64,000 bases of DNA from Cyclobacteriaceae bacterium (GCA_016787645.1 JAEUUF010000002.1:1-64000); one strand, 5' to 3'; positions 42,959-53,485 are shown, numbered from the stretch's first letter. Notes: generated by a model not told the origin, from the letters alone. Program-made: numbers and translations.

Positions 42959-44326
42959 ATGGATGGAATGATTATGACGGCGCAGCTCCTGCTGAGCCTT
43001 TCAATATTGATTGTTGTGCACGAATGGGGCCACTTCTTCGCCGCCCGGATGTTCAACATCCGCGTCGAGAAGTTCTACCTCTTCTTCGATTTCCTGTTCC
43101 CGATGGCCAACGTCATGAACTTCTCCCTGCTGAAGTTCAAGAAAGGCGACACCGAATATGGTGTTGGCTGGTTTCCGCTGGGCGGCTACGTCAAGATCGC
43201 AGGCATGGTAGACGAAAGCATGGACAAAGATGCCATGAAGGCCCCCGCGCAGGACTGGGAATTCCGGTCCAAGAAACCGTGGCAACGCCTGATCGTCATG
43301 CTGGGAGGTATCATTGTCAACGTAATCGTCGGCATGCTCATCTTCATTGGGCTGACCTGGTTTATCGGGGATCAATTCATCCCCATGAAATACATCAATG
43401 AGCACGGAGGCATTCAGGCCCTGGAACTGGCGCAGGAGCTGGGTATCCAGACTGGAGACCAAATCATCCGCGTCAATGGAAAGGAAGTGACCAACTTCGA
43501 TGACATTACGAAGCCCGGTGTGCTGTTGGCCGAAAATTCACATTACACCGTTCTGCGCGATGGGAGAGAAGTGGAGATCGCCATACCCACCAATTTCATT
43601 GAGAAATTCAATTCCCGCGACGCCATCTCCCGCTTCGTGTTACCCCGAATCACCCCTGTGGTCGAAGAGATTAAGGAAGGTTCTGTTGCGCAAAAGGCAG
43701 GGCTGACCAAAGGAGATCGCATTGTTCAAATCGACGGAAAAGCCGTGACCTATTTTGATGAGGTGGTTTCTGGCCTCAAGGACTTCAAGGGCGACACACT
43801 TCAGTTTGCAGTTCAGCGCGGCAGTGAAGTGATTAGTACCAAATCCTACTTCAAGGGGGAAACTGCATTGGGATTCTATGTCAACCGAATACTCGTCCCT
43901 GAATCGGCGCTCGTAACCACTAAGTATTCTTTCGGTGAATCATTGGTGCTGGGACCGGTTCGCGCATTCGATGTGATCTTTGTACAACTCAAGGCCTTCA
44001 AGAAGATATTCACCGGTGACATTTCTTTCCGGAAATCGCTTTCTGGTCCCGTAGGTATGGCACAAGCATTTGGCGTAACCTGGGATTGGGAACGGTTCTG
44101 GCGCATGACAGGATTGTTGTCAATGGTCCTGGCTTTCATGAACCTCCTGCCGATTCCGGGTTTGGATGGTGGCTACGTGGTGTTCCTTCTCTATGAGATG
44201 ATCAGTGGTCGCGAGCCAAACGAAAAGGTCTTCGAGACGGCCCTCAAAATAGGGATGGCCATTCTCCTGGTGTTGATGGTGTTCGTTTTCTACAACGACA
44301 TCGCCAAAGCCATCTCCGGCAGCTAG
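42959..44326 (+). CDS. rseP: RIP zinc metalloprotease, site-2 protease
   Basis: A 455-residue intramembrane protease. The HExxH motif is HEWGH at residues 21-25 in the first helix. Two PDZ-like regions follow (GIQTGDQIIRVNGKEV and GLTKGDRIVQIDGKAV), and the second active-site motif is NLLPIPGLDGGYVVF. It cleaves membrane-embedded anti-sigma factors after a site-1 cut. The ECF module at the start of the window is a possible client. Cotranscription with dxr is likely. Confidence 0.94.
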   Translation: MDGMIMTAQLLLSLSILIVVHEWGHFFAARMFNIRVEKFYLFFDFLFPMANVMNFSLLKFKKGDTEYGVGWFPLGGYVKIAGMVDESMDKDAMKAPAQDWEFRSKKPWQRLIVMLGGIIVNVIVGMLIFIGLTWFIGDQFIPMKYINEHGGIQALELAQELGIQTGDQIIRVNGKEVTNFDDITKPGVLLAENSHYTVLRDGREVEIAIPTNFIEKFNSRDAISRFVLPRITPVVEEIKEGSVAQKAGLTKGDRIVQIDGKAVTYFDEVVSGLKDFKGDTLQFAVQRGSEVISTKSYFKGETALGFYVNRILVPESALVTTKYSFGESLVLGPVRAFDVIFVQLKAFKKIFTGDISFRKSLSGPVGMAQAFGVTWDWERFWRMTGLLSMVLAFMNLLPIPGLDGGYVVFLLYEMISGREPNEKVFETALKIGMAILLVLMVFVFYNDIAKAISGS

Positions 44327-44349
44327 ACTTTATTCGGTACGCCGGCAGG

Positions 44350-45813
44350 CTATTTTCCTTTCCGGAAATCCAGCGGCGGCTTCCGGTCACCAATCATCGA
44401 CTTGTAGGTGAAGCCGGGACCAAGCGTTTTGGACAGTTCGTCCTTCGCTTGCTGAAGCAACGCGGGATTATTGAAGAGATCAGCGCCGGTCAAAGCCAAC
44501 GTCTTAGCAGCATTCAGCATGGCTTTCTGGCCTATGCTCATGCCGCCGGTGGCCACTGCCTGCCAGGAGTGCGCCGGGGCGCCGGGTACCCAAGTAGCAG
44601 TGCCAAGCCCAACGGTGGGTACCACCCAGGTAATATCACCTACATCTGTTGAAGCGGGGAAAAATCCACCCGTCTTGAAAGGCTGTACCTCGGCGGCCTG
44701 TGAAAGGTCAGGTGCCCGGGGAATCGTCTTTTGAATTTCTTTGGCGAAGGCCGTCTCTTCCGGTGTATAAATGACTCCACCCACCTTGACGAGGTTGCTA
44801 TACATGACTTTGGCGAGGGTCACATTGGGCACCAGGTTATAGGAACCGGAGACCACTTCATATTTGGTGGTGGTTTCAGTTCCGGCAGCTGCACCCTCCG
44901 AGGCCTTCACGATGCGGTTCCATATTTCTTCCACCACGCGGGCATCCGGGTGACGCACCATGTATTCCACTTCTGCAAAGTCGGGAACTACGTTGGCGGC
45001 CAGGCCACCCTTGTTGATGATATAGTGGATGCGGGCATCTTGCGGCACATGCTCACGCATCATGTTGACCATGTAGTTCATCGATTCCACGCCGTCCAAT
45101 GCCGAACGACCGGCATCCGGAGCAGCGGCGGCGTGCGCCGCACGACCATAGAACCGGAACATGGTCTGCTTGATAGACAGGCAGGAAGATGGGCTCGCAT
45201 CGTTGGCCGAAGAAGGGTGCCAGTGCAGCACCGCATCTACACCATTGAAAAGTCCATCGCGAACCATGTACACCTTCGCACTTCCACCTTCTTCCGCGGG
45301 AGTTCCATAGAGTTTAATGGTTCCTGCCTTTTTGTTCTTAATGAGCCATTCTCTCAAGGCGATGGCCGCCGCCGAGGAGGCAGTCCCAAATAGATTATGA
45401 CCGCAGGCATGACCTCCGGCACCATCGATGATGGGCTTTTTGGTAAACGTGCTGTCTTGTGATAACCCAGGCAGCGCATCGAATTCAGCCAGCAGACCGA
45501 GGGTGGGACCTCCGGTGCCGTAAGAATAAGTGGCCACAAAAGCAGTAGGCATATTGGAAACACCGGTTTCAATGGTGAATCCATTACCTTTTAGCAGCTC
45601 CTGCAGTTCGGTAGTGCTCTTGGTTTCGTTGAAGCCAAGTTCGGCATAGCCCCAGATATCGCGCGACACTTTTTTGTATACAGCCGCGTGCTTGTCGATT
45701 TCATTAAGAATAAACTGCTTGTCTTTGTCGCCTTTTACTTTTGGATTGATCTCGGTCTGGGCAGTGGCCGGGAGAAAAGCGATAAGAAGTACGAACGTCA
45801 GGAGGTTTCGCAT
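44350..45813 (-). CDS. Secreted M20D amidohydrolase (AbgB-like)
   Basis: A 487-residue metal-dependent hydrolase with a signal peptide (MRNLLTFVLLIAFLPATAQ). It has the M20D metal motif GGHACGHNLFGTASSAAAIAL, TPAEEGGSAK with the catalytic Glu pair, and a late TDVGDITWVVP and AHSW metal site. Closest in pattern to aminobenzoyl-glutamate hydrolase subunit B, but the substrate cannot be assigned. The signal peptide decides the start at 45813; the frame continues to 45870 without a better start. Confidence 0.88.
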   Translation of the reverse strand: MRNLLTFVLLIAFLPATAQTEINPKVKGDKDKQFILNEIDKHAAVYKKVSRDIWGYAELGFNETKSTTELQELLKGNGFTIETGVSNMPTAFVATYSYGTGGPTLGLLAEFDALPGLSQDSTFTKKPIIDGAGGHACGHNLFGTASSAAAIALREWLIKNKKAGTIKLYGTPAEEGGSAKVYMVRDGLFNGVDAVLHWHPSSANDASPSSCLSIKQTMFRFYGRAAHAAAAPDAGRSALDGVESMNYMVNMMREHVPQDARIHYIINKGGLAANVVPDFAEVEYMVRHPDARVVEEIWNRIVKASEGAAAGTETTTKYEVVSGSYNLVPNVTLAKVMYSNLVKVGGVIYTPEETAFAKEIQKTIPRAPDLSQAAEVQPFKTGGFFPASTDVGDITWVVPTVGLGTATWVPGAPAHSWQAVATGGMSIGQKAMLNAAKTLALTGADLFNNPALLQQAKDELSKTLGPGFTYKSMIGDRKPPLDFRKGK

Positions 45814-45896
45814 GGGTTTTGGATTTAGGTCATCCAATATGGCAAGAAAAGCTGAATGACTCCAGCCCAATTGAGGCGGGTGGAAACCGGCGGGGC

Positions 45897-47879
45897 CTAG
45901 TGGCCCTTGGTTATTTCGAATTCTACGCGGCGATTAAGTTGCTTGTGTTCGTCGGTGAACTCCTGGGTGATGGGTTTGGAACTTCCGTAACCAATGGCCT
46001 TAATCCGGGTATCATCAATGCTGAATGAAGTCACGAGATAGTTCTTGATGGCATCGGCGCGGGCCTGCGACAATTTTAAGTTTGATTCTTCTTTTCCGGC
46101 GGAATCGGTATGCCCCGAAATGGTCAGGTGAAGTTCCGGGTGATCAATCAGGAAATTCGCCAATTTGTCCAGGTCAGCATGCATGGCAGGAAGAATATTG
46201 GCTTTACCGTTTTCAAATTCGAGGGATTCAAAGGCAATCTTGCTTTCAATGGGCTCTGCCACCTTGTTGATTTCCATTTCCCCGTCCATGAAGAATATTT
46301 CCTCAATACGGAAAAATTCATCGCCCTGGATCACCAACAGATAGTTGCGTTTATTGATGAGACTGAAGTCGAAGGTTCCATCTTCCCGGAGATACTTGGG
46401 GGCAACTTCGACACCTTGATCCAAATCGATAACAGAAACAATGCCTTTCAGCGGCTGCCCGGTCTTGTCTTTCAGTGAACCCCTCAATTGGGCAGTAGCT
46501 TCCGGCTTAGCTTCCATGGGAACGGGGAACGAAAACAGATCCAGGTTCTTCTTGTCCTCCGCTTCCGATCGCGCATAGAAGAGTTCTTTCGATTTGGAGT
46601 CGATGGTGAAGTAGTATTCGCTTCCTGCTCCGTTCACCAATGGCCCGATGTTCCGCGGCTCTCCCCACGAGTGGGGCAACCGCGCAGATTTGTAAATGTC
46701 GAAATCACCGAAGTTGAGTGCATGTCCATTGGAGCTGAAGTAGAGAATGTTGTACGTATGATGAAAAAAGGGGCTCACTTCGCTGTTAACTGTATTGATG
46801 ACAGGCCCGATATTCATCGCCTTGCCCCACTGGCCTTCTTCGTCGCGGGTGACGTAGAAAATATCGGAAAGCCCGAAACTACCCACCCGGTTGGACGCGA
46901 AGAAAAGTGTATCTCCGCTATGGGTGAGCGAAGGGTGGGAGTCCCAACCACTGCTGTTGATGCCGGGGCCCATGTTCCGTACGTTGCGCCAGGCACTGTC
47001 CAGGGCAGGACGTTCAGCGATATACAAGTCACAGTTCTGATCAAAACAGCGGGAGAAGATCAACGTCTTTCCATCCAGGCTCATGCAGGCAGAACCCTCA
47101 TTGTAGATGGTGTTGATCTTGTCAAACGGTTTGGCCGGCATCCAGAATCCGTCAACCCGTTCGCTGTAAAATAAATCTTCGTCGTATTGTCGGTTATCAA
47201 GGTTGTTCTTGTTCCGCTTGGAGGTAAACAAGAGGAGCGTATCGACGTTGCCGATGGTGGGTGCGTAATCCTCCTTGAGTGAGTTGAGGTTGTCACCCAT
47301 ATTTACCAGCACGGCATGCGGCGGCCGGAGCGTGTCAATTTCCTGGCGATAGGCAACCAACTGGTAGTAATATTCAAGCGGAACATAGTACCGTTGTTTG
47401 TCGCGCTCCAGGGAATCATATTCGCGAAACACATCTTCAATGTTTATGCCCTGACGATGGTGTTTTAAAACCAATTTGTAGAGAAGGATGGCTTCCCCCG
47501 GCGGTCCGGCCTTTCTGGAAAGTCGGGCCAGCTCCCAGATCATGGCCGTGCTCTCATGGAAATTACGAATCCCGAAGTTGCTCACGTAAGTACGAAGAGC
47601 CTGGTAGTATTGCTCAACTGGGCCGTTGGCCTTCAGCTCTTGCAACTTCTTGTATTTTTTGGCGTCGTAATAGAAACTAACAACGTTGATATTGGGGAAG
47701 ACAAATATGTCAGACTGGCTGAATGAAGTGAGGGAATCATTCAATTGAACCGTGCCTGCACTCTTCAGCTTTTTCCTCGACTTCTGGGCATACCCGGGCG
47801 AAGCCAAAAGGCAAGAAATCAGTGCAAAAAGGACAAAAAATGACAGTTTCACGGGTCGGGAAAAATTGGCAAGCACCAC
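45897..47879 (-). CDS. OmpA-family protein with PD40 propeller
   Basis: A 660-residue outer-membrane-associated protein: a signal peptide (LSFFVLFALISCLLASPGYAQ), a helical N-terminal part, then WD40-like PD40 repeats (ACMSLDGKTLIFSRC, HPSLTHSGDTLFFASNRVGSFGLSDIF, SPFFHHTYNILYFSSNG). A carboxypeptidase-regulatory-like beta domain follows (LRGSLKDKTGQPLKGIVSVID). The C-terminal OmpA peptidoglycan-binding domain carries LTISGHTDSAGKEESN and LSQARADAIKNYL. The start codon is GTG. This architecture recurs in Bacteroidota, including the gliding and type 9 secretion protein PorE, but the identity is not certain. Confidence 0.88.
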   Translation of the reverse strand: MVLANFSRPVKLSFFVLFALISCLLASPGYAQKSRKKLKSAGTVQLNDSLTSFSQSDIFVFPNINVVSFYYDAKKYKKLQELKANGPVEQYYQALRTYVSNFGIRNFHESTAMIWELARLSRKAGPPGEAILLYKLVLKHHRQGINIEDVFREYDSLERDKQRYYVPLEYYYQLVAYRQEIDTLRPPHAVLVNMGDNLNSLKEDYAPTIGNVDTLLLFTSKRNKNNLDNRQYDEDLFYSERVDGFWMPAKPFDKINTIYNEGSACMSLDGKTLIFSRCFDQNCDLYIAERPALDSAWRNVRNMGPGINSSGWDSHPSLTHSGDTLFFASNRVGSFGLSDIFYVTRDEEGQWGKAMNIGPVINTVNSEVSPFFHHTYNILYFSSNGHALNFGDFDIYKSARLPHSWGEPRNIGPLVNGAGSEYYFTIDSKSKELFYARSEAEDKKNLDLFSFPVPMEAKPEATAQLRGSLKDKTGQPLKGIVSVIDLDQGVEVAPKYLREDGTFDFSLINKRNYLLVIQGDEFFRIEEIFFMDGEMEINKVAEPIESKIAFESLEFENGKANILPAMHADLDKLANFLIDHPELHLTISGHTDSAGKEESNLKLSQARADAIKNYLVTSFSIDDTRIKAIGYGSSKPITQEFTDEHKQLNRRVEFEITKGH

Positions 47880-47933
47880 CGGAATACCGAAAGTTCAAAT
47901 AATTTTGACTGATATACAACGCTTTGGCACCCC

Positions 47934-47997
47934 TATTGACCATATTGACAGCCTCCCCATCGGAGGATTTCGTATAGTATTAATGTGTCATATTGAC
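47934..47997 (+). promoter_or_regulatory. Repeated TATTGAC sites upstream of lon
   Basis: TATTGAC occurs at 47934-47940, 47943-47949 and 47991-47997. The last two are parts of an identical 10-mer CATATTGACA, 48 bp apart. Between them lies a CCTCC-CCATC-GGAGG hairpin (47952-47966). The last copy ends 6 bp before the lon start. They could be regulator sites for lon or for the divergent OmpA gene. No heat-shock operator of known type is recognised. Confidence 0.4.
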
Positions 47998-48002
47998 ATT
48001 GC

Positions 48003-50468
48003 ATGAGTTCATTCAAACGGTTAGCAATTACCCCCGTGGTCCAGGAAGATTCGGAAGAGTTGGTACAGTTGATCAACCCGGACCAGGAATCTGATCTTAA
48101 GCCGGAAGATATACCCGGTGATCTTCTCATTCTTCCCATCAAGAACACGGTCTTGTTTCCCGGCGTTGTGATCCCCATCACCGTTACGCGCCAGAAATCA
48201 ATCCGGTTGATCAAGAAGGCTTACCAGGGAAATAAAATGGTGGGTGTGATTGCCCAGCGGAACAAGAACGTGGAAGATCCTGCTGTGGAGGATATTTTCC
48301 GTTACGGTACAATCGCACGCATCATCAAAATGCTCGTGCTCCCGGATGGCAATACCACGGTAATCATGCAGGGTAAGAATAGGTTTTCAGTTCAGGAATT
48401 TCTGCAGGAAGACCCTTACCTCACCGCAAGGGTAGAGTTACAGGTGGAGCCGACCTTGAACCTGGAAAGCAAGGAAGTACAGGCGCTCGTCCAGTCACTG
48501 AAGGATTCCGCCTCGAAAATCCTGAGGTTAAACCCTGAGATTCCCCAGGAAGCCCAAGTGGCCCTCGACAATATTCAGAGCCCACCCTTTCTCATCCACT
48601 TCCTGTCCAGCAACCTGAACGTGGAGGTGTCTGACAAGCAGAAGATTCTTGAAACACCGAACATCATCGATCGGGGCACCCTGCTGCTCCAGTACATGCT
48701 GAAGGAGATCCAGATGCTGGAAATCAAGAATGAGATCCAGAAGAAGGTCCATACGGATATTGACCAGCAGCAACGGGATTATTTTCTCCGTCAGCAGATC
48801 AAAGTCTTACAAGATGAGTTGGGTTATGATGGACCTGACAAGGAGATTGAGAAATTGCGCAAGCGCGGTGCCACCAAGAAGTGGCCCAAGGCGGCTGCCG
48901 ATCACTTCAACAAGGAACTGGATAAGCTGCAACGGATGAATCCCCAGGCGGCTGAATTCCCGGTCTCCATGAATTATGTGGAACTCATGCTTGACCTTCC
49001 CTGGGAAGAATTCACGCAGGATGATTTCGACTTGAAGCGCGCCGCAAAAATTCTCGACAAGGATCACTTCGGATTGGAGAAAGTGAAATCCAGGATCCTG
49101 GAATACCTCGCCGTATTGAAGCTCAAGCAGGATATGAAGGGACCAATTCTCTGTCTGTATGGTCCTCCGGGAGTGGGTAAAACATCGTTGGGAAAATCCA
49201 TCGCCCGCTCGCTGCAGCGAAACTACGTGAGGATGTCGCTCGGAGGTGTGCACGATGAAGCCGAGATTCGCGGTCACCGCAAGACGTACATCGGCGCCAT
49301 GCCGGGAAAAATTATTCAGAACATCAAGAAGGCCAAATCATCGAACCCCGTCTTTGTGCTGGATGAGATCGATAAGATTCGGAGCGACTTCCGGGGCGAC
49401 CCATCGTCCGCGCTGCTGGAAGTACTGGATCCTGAACAGAACAATACCTTCAACGATAACTACCTGGAGGTGGAGTACGACCTTTCAAAAGTGCTCTTCA
49501 TCGCCACGGCCAACACGCTTGACACGATCCAGCCTGCCTTGCGCGACCGGATGGAAATTATTGAAATCACCGGATATACCGTGGAAGAGAAACTTCAGAT
49601 TGCCATTCGACACCTGGTTCCCAAGCAACTGAAAGAACATGGACTGGGTGACACGGATTACAAGTTCACCAAGGAATCGCTCCTGAAGATCATTTCACAC
49701 TACACCCGGGAATCCGGCGTGCGCAGCCTCGAACGCAAAATAGGCTCCGTGGTAAGAAGTATTGCCAAATCTGTGGCGATGAATGAAGCCACGACCAAAG
49801 AGGTTTCCGAGGCATTTGTCCAAAAGGTACTTGGACCGGAAATCTTTGATGAAGAACTCTACCAGGACAATGAAACCGCCGGCGTGGTTACGGGTCTCGC
49901 CTGGACGCAGGTCGGTGGGGATATCCTGTTCGTGGAATCCAGCGTAAGCCAGGGTAAAGGACAACTCACTTTGTCGGGACAGTTGGGCGATGTGATGAAA
50001 GAATCGGCTATGGCCGCGCTTTCCTACCTCAAGTCGAATGCACAAACGCTGGGTATTGACCACCGGGTGTTTCAGCAGTACGATTTGCACGTGCATGTTC
50101 CTGCGGGTGCAGTACCCAAGGATGGTCCTTCGGCAGGAATTACCATGCTCACCTCCCTTGCTTCGATCTTCACCCAACGTAAAGTGAAAGCCAGGCTGGC
50201 CATGACCGGCGAGATCACGTTGCGCGGCAAAGTGTTGCCGGTGGGAGGCATCAAAGAAAAGATCCTCGCCGCCAAGCGCAGCGGAATCAAGGAGATTATC
50301 CTCAGTGCCAAAAACCGGAAAGACATCGAGGAGATAGAAAAACATTACCTCCGCGGGTTGGTCTTTCATTACGTGAATACCGTAGACGAGGTGCTGAAGC
50401 ATGCACTCCTGAAAGAAAAGGTGAAGCGACCCCTGGAATTTAAATTGACTGAGCCCAAGGTGGGCTGA
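48003..50468 (+). CDS. lon: ATP-dependent protease Lon
   Basis: An 821-residue AAA+ serine protease of the LonA type. The N-terminal substrate domain starts near residue 35 ([20 protein letters not shown]), Walker A is GPPGVGKTS at about 387, and Walker B/sensor is FVLDEIDKI. The protease domain has catalytic Ser710 in PKDGPSAG and the lysine in the [14 protein letters not shown] region. Cytoplasmic protein quality control and regulator turnover. It is followed after 22 bp by hslU, placing two energy-dependent proteolysis genes together. Confidence 0.97.
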   Translation: MSSFKRLAITPVVQEDSEELVQLINPDQESDLKPEDIPGDLLILPIKNTVLFPGVVIPITVTRQKSIRLIKKAYQGNKMVGVIAQRNKNVEDPAVEDIFRYGTIARIIKMLVLPDGNTTVIMQGKNRFSVQEFLQEDPYLTARVELQVEPTLNLESKEVQALVQSLKDSASKILRLNPEIPQEAQVALDNIQSPPFLIHFLSSNLNVEVSDKQKILETPNIIDRGTLLLQYMLKEIQMLEIKNEIQKKVHTDIDQQQRDYFLRQQIKVLQDELGYDGPDKEIEKLRKRGATKKWPKAAADHFNKELDKLQRMNPQAAEFPVSMNYVELMLDLPWEEFTQDDFDLKRAAKILDKDHFGLEKVKSRILEYLAVLKLKQDMKGPILCLYGPPGVGKTSLGKSIARSLQRNYVRMSLGGVHDEAEIRGHRKTYIGAMPGKIIQNIKKAKSSNPVFVLDEIDKIRSDFRGDPSSALLEVLDPEQNNTFNDNYLEVEYDLSKVLFIATANTLDTIQPALRDRMEIIEITGYTVEEKLQIAIRHLVPKQLKEHGLGDTDYKFTKESLLKIISHYTRESGVRSLERKIGSVVRSIAKSVAMNEATTKEVSEAFVQKVLGPEIFDEELYQDNETAGVVTGLAWTQVGGDILFVESSVSQGKGQLTLSGQLGDVMKESAMAALSYLKSNAQTLGIDHRVFQQYDLHVHVPAGAVPKDGPSAGITMLTSLASIFTQRKVKARLAMTGEITLRGKVLPVGGIKEKILAAKRSGIKEIILSAKNRKDIEEIEKHYLRGLVFHYVNTVDEVLKHALLKEKVKRPLEFKLTEPKVG

Positions 50469-50476
50469 GATTTCTT

Positions 50477-50484
50477 TACTTTTG
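50477..50484 (+). promoter_or_regulatory. Predicted -7 promoter element directly before hslU
   Basis: TACTTTTG matches TAnnTTTG exactly. It lies between lon and hslU with six bases between it and the ATG at 50491, suggesting an internal promoter producing a nearly leaderless hslU mRNA. Confidence 0.45.
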
Positions 50485-50490
50485 CCGCAA

Positions 50491-51882
50491 ATGGATTCTT
50501 CTCACCTCACGCCGCAGCAGATCGTCGCGGAACTGGACAAATATATTATCGGACAGGTTGATGCCAAGCGCAATGTGGCCATCGCTTTGCGTAACCGATG
50601 GCGACGAATGCACGCGTCCCCGGAGATGCAGGGTGAGATTGTCCCCAATAATATTCTCATGATCGGGGCGACCGGCGTAGGGAAGACGGAAATTGCCCGT
50701 CGCCTCGCCCGGCTGGCTGACGCGCCGTTTGTCAAAGTGGAGGCGTCAAAATTCACCGAGGTGGGATATGTTGGTCGCGATGTGGAGAGCATGGTGCGTG
50801 ACCTGGCCGAACAGGCCGTCAATATGGTGAAGGCGCGCAAGAAGGAAGAGGTAAAAGAAAAGGCCGCCCAGGTTGTCGAAGAGATTATCCTTGATGCGCT
50901 TATTCCGCCCATGCGAACGAGCACAACCAGGACCGTTGAATCCATGGAAAGCGGAGGTACCGAAGAACCGGGGTCTGACGCAGAACTGAATGAGCGTACT
51001 CGCAATCACTTTCGCGAAAAGATTCGCCGGGGTGAACTTGATGAACGAAAAATTGACATCCAGGTCAAAGGCAGCGGAGGCTCGAACGTAGGAATGATTG
51101 GCGCCGGCATGATCGATGAAGTTTCCATGATGAACCTCCAGGACATGATCAGTGGCATGATGCCCAAGAAGCCCAAGAAGCGCAAGGTGACGATTGGGGA
51201 AGCGCGCAAAATCCTCCTGGAAGAAGAAGCCGCCAAGCTCATCGACATGGATGAAGTGAAAGAGGAGGCGCTGCGCAAAGCAGAACAAACCGGTATCATC
51301 TTTATCGATGAAATTGACAAGATCGCGAGCGGTAACCAGAAGGGTGGTGGTCCTGACGTGAGCCGGGAAGGCGTGCAACGTGATCTGCTTCCGATTGTGG
51401 AGGGAAGCACAGTGAATACCAAGCATGGCGTCCTCAAGACAGATCACGTGCTCTTCATCGCAGCCGGCGCATTCCACGTATCTAAACCTTCCGACCTGAT
51501 CCCGGAGCTCCAGGGCCGGTTTCCCATCCGTGTAGAACTCACCAGTCTTACCAAAGAGGATTTTGTTCGTATCCTTAAAGAACCAAGGAATGCGCTTACC
51601 CGTCAGTATGAAGCGATGTTTGAAGCGGAAGGAGTAACGCTTCGTTTTGATGATGAGGCACTGGAAGCCATTGCGCAAACTGCATTTGACATCAATGCGG
51701 AGGTAGAAAATATTGGCGCACGGCGACTTCAAACAGTCATCAGCCGCCTCCTGAATGAGCAGTTGTTTGATGTTCCCGACCGGATCAAGGCTGGAGCGAC
51801 CATTGAAATTACCAGGGCGATGGTGCAAGAACGGATGAAGGGAGTCTCCAAAAACAAAGACCTCAGCGAATACATCCTTTGA
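50491..51882 (+). CDS. hslU: HslU ATPase subunit of the HslUV protease
   Basis: A 463-residue AAA+ unfoldase. Walker A GATGVGKTE is at residues 59-67, the HslU-specific KFTEVGYVGRDVESMVRDL segment follows, then the I-domain, Walker B IIFIDEIDKIA and the C-terminal LSEYIL tail that docks in HslV. The ATG at 50491 gives the family's standard opening (LTPQQIVAELDKYIIGQ). A TTG at 50482 would lie inside the predicted promoter box. hslV, the peptidase gene usually next to hslU, is not adjacent here. Confidence 0.96.
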   Translation: MDSSHLTPQQIVAELDKYIIGQVDAKRNVAIALRNRWRRMHASPEMQGEIVPNNILMIGATGVGKTEIARRLARLADAPFVKVEASKFTEVGYVGRDVESMVRDLAEQAVNMVKARKKEEVKEKAAQVVEEIILDALIPPMRTSTTRTVESMESGGTEEPGSDAELNERTRNHFREKIRRGELDERKIDIQVKGSGGSNVGMIGAGMIDEVSMMNLQDMISGMMPKKPKKRKVTIGEARKILLEEEAAKLIDMDEVKEEALRKAEQTGIIFIDEIDKIASGNQKGGGPDVSREGVQRDLLPIVEGSTVNTKHGVLKTDHVLFIAAGAFHVSKPSDLIPELQGRFPIRVELTSLTKEDFVRILKEPRNALTRQYEAMFEAEGVTLRFDDEALEAIAQTAFDINAEVENIGARRLQTVISRLLNEQLFDVPDRIKAGATIEITRAMVQERMKGVSKNKDLSEYIL

Positions 51883-51883
51883 T

Positions 51884-52918
51884 ATGCGGGCGCGCGGGCT
51901 GGCACTGCTGTGGGTATTGATCACCTTCTCCGCGAATGGCCAGAACGTCGATACTACCTACATTAAATCTTATCGCGATAAGTTTTTTGTCTGGCCTGTG
52001 ACCAAGCAGCGGTCGCTGTCTTTTCGATTGGAGGATCCGGGTACCAGCGGCAAGAACGTTGAGTTCAAGCCCAATAATGCCTATGGCCTCGGCCTGGGTG
52101 TATACCTGTTCGATCTTGGATTGGAATTTGTTTTTCCCATGACCCTTCCTCAGGAAAAGGAGAGTATGTATGGAAAAACGCGGGCCACGGATCTCCAATT
52201 GAATGTGCTGGGTCGCCGCTGGGGCGGTGACCTGGTGTACCAGCGCTACAAAGGATTCTATCTTTCCAATCCGGATACCCCGATTCCCCCGGGAATGCCT
52301 TACCCGCAACGCCCCGACATCGTGACTGAAAACCTTGGAGTAAATGGAGTTTATGTTTTCAACGGACGCCGGTTCTCCCTCCGGTCTTCGTTTACCTTTG
52401 CCGACCGCCAGTTGAAAAGCAGTGGGGGATTTCTCCTCAGCGGAAGTTTTAATTTGTTTGAGATTGACGGCGATTCGGCCATTCTTAACCCGTTCTATTC
52501 CTCCTTATTGGGGCAAAGCAAATCGTTCACGTCACTGGATTACCGAACCTATGCCATTGCCCCCGGGTATGCGCACAACTTTATTATTAAGAAGAAATTT
52601 TTCGTGAGCCTCTTGCTGGCGATAGGACCGGCGCTCCAGGACTTCCGATTCAAGGACACCAATGACGTGCAGCATACCAATACGCGGGTCAACAGTTTTG
52701 TAGATGCGCGCATGGCTATCGGGTACAGCACCGATCGTTTCTTTACCGGGATTACCATTTCGAGTCAGCAGCGGAATGTGGGCTTTGAGCAGGTTAGGTT
52801 CAGCAGCATAACCACCACAGGTCGAATCCTGTTTGGATGGCGATTTGCCGAATGGGGTTTTCTTAAACACAGTGTATGGGAACTACTTCCACCCTGGAAG
52901 AAGAAAGACCCGCAGTAA
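51884..52918 (+). CDS. DUF4421 outer-membrane beta-barrel protein
   Basis: A 344-residue protein with a signal peptide (LALLWVLITFSANGQ) followed by YRDKFFVWPVTKQRSLSF and PNNAYGLGLGVYLFDLGLEF, features of the DUF4421 family of Bacteroidota. Alternating strands (YAIAPGYAHNF, FFVSLLLAIGP, DARMAIGYSTDRFFTGITIS) indicate a barrel. Function unknown. It begins one base after the hslU stop and so is probably translationally coupled with it, which is odd for an envelope protein after a cytoplasmic unfoldase. It converges with the phosphatase gene. Confidence 0.8.
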   Translation: MRARGLALLWVLITFSANGQNVDTTYIKSYRDKFFVWPVTKQRSLSFRLEDPGTSGKNVEFKPNNAYGLGLGVYLFDLGLEFVFPMTLPQEKESMYGKTRATDLQLNVLGRRWGGDLVYQRYKGFYLSNPDTPIPPGMPYPQRPDIVTENLGVNGVYVFNGRRFSLRSSFTFADRQLKSSGGFLLSGSFNLFEIDGDSAILNPFYSSLLGQSKSFTSLDYRTYAIAPGYAHNFIIKKKFFVSLLLAIGPALQDFRFKDTNDVQHTNTRVNSFVDARMAIGYSTDRFFTGITISSQQRNVGFEQVRFSSITTTGRILFGWRFAEWGFLKHSVWELLPPWKKKDPQ

Positions 52919-52926
52919 ACAGTTTT

Positions 52927-53421
52927 CTATTTGTCCTTTTTGGGATAATCGTTTATCGTCAGCTTTCCACAACCCCATTTGACATCCTTCCATGAATTGA
53001 CGCCCAGTTGTGCGCCGACAAGACCCGCGGTGGGGATGTTGTCTATCTCATCGTCCAGCAAGCTGTTGGCAAACTCCGTGAGTCCCGGGTTGTGTCCGAC
53101 CAACATCACGATGTCTACCCCGTCGTTCAAGGAGTGAAGAAAATCAAGTAACTCATCAGGGCCGGCGTGGTAAAGTCGTTTCTCTTCGCGTATGGACTTG
53201 GTGGGGTAGTCCATTTCTTCGGCGGCAAGCCTGGCCGTGGTGATGGCGCGTGTGGCGGAGCTTGAACAAATCAAGTTGGGCTTGACGCCGGCACGGCGCA
53301 GCCGTTTTCCCATTTTCGGGGCGTCTTTTTCACCCCGGTGGTTCAGCGGACGGTGGTAATCATCCAGGTCCGTATTATCCCAGCTTGACTTGGCATGTCG
53401 AAGGAGGTATAAGGTCTTCAT
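52927..53421 (-). CDS. SixA-like histidine phosphatase
   Basis: A 164-residue member of the histidine phosphatase (phosphoglycerate mutase-like) superfamily. The catalytic RH motif is LYLLRHAKSSWDN at the N-terminus, with ICSSSATRAITTARL and MLVGHNPGLTEFANSL carrying the second histidine. The size matches SixA, which dephosphorylates phosphohistidine proteins. The substrate here is unknown. It is divergently arranged with the acyltransferase gene (69-bp gap). Confidence 0.87.
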   Translation of the reverse strand: MKTLYLLRHAKSSWDNTDLDDYHRPLNHRGEKDAPKMGKRLRRAGVKPNLICSSSATRAITTARLAAEEMDYPTKSIREEKRLYHAGPDELLDFLHSLNDGVDIVMLVGHNPGLTEFANSLLDDEIDNIPTAGLVGAQLGVNSWKDVKWGCGKLTINDYPKKDK

Positions 53422-53477
53422 GCCATAAAGTTAGCGAGGAAAAATCCCTGAATTCTAAATCCACGGCCCTTGCCCGT

Positions 53478-53485
53478 TATCTTTG
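53478..53485 (+). promoter_or_regulatory. Predicted -7 promoter element for the acyltransferase gene
   Basis: TATCTTTG matches TAnnTTTG exactly and ends four bases before the ATG at 53490, implying a leaderless or near-leaderless transcript. Confidence 0.5.

Noticed and set aside
50746-51924. 392-codon minus-strand ORF
   Set aside because: Antisense to hslU, whose motifs are unambiguous; no recognisable domain in the minus translation.
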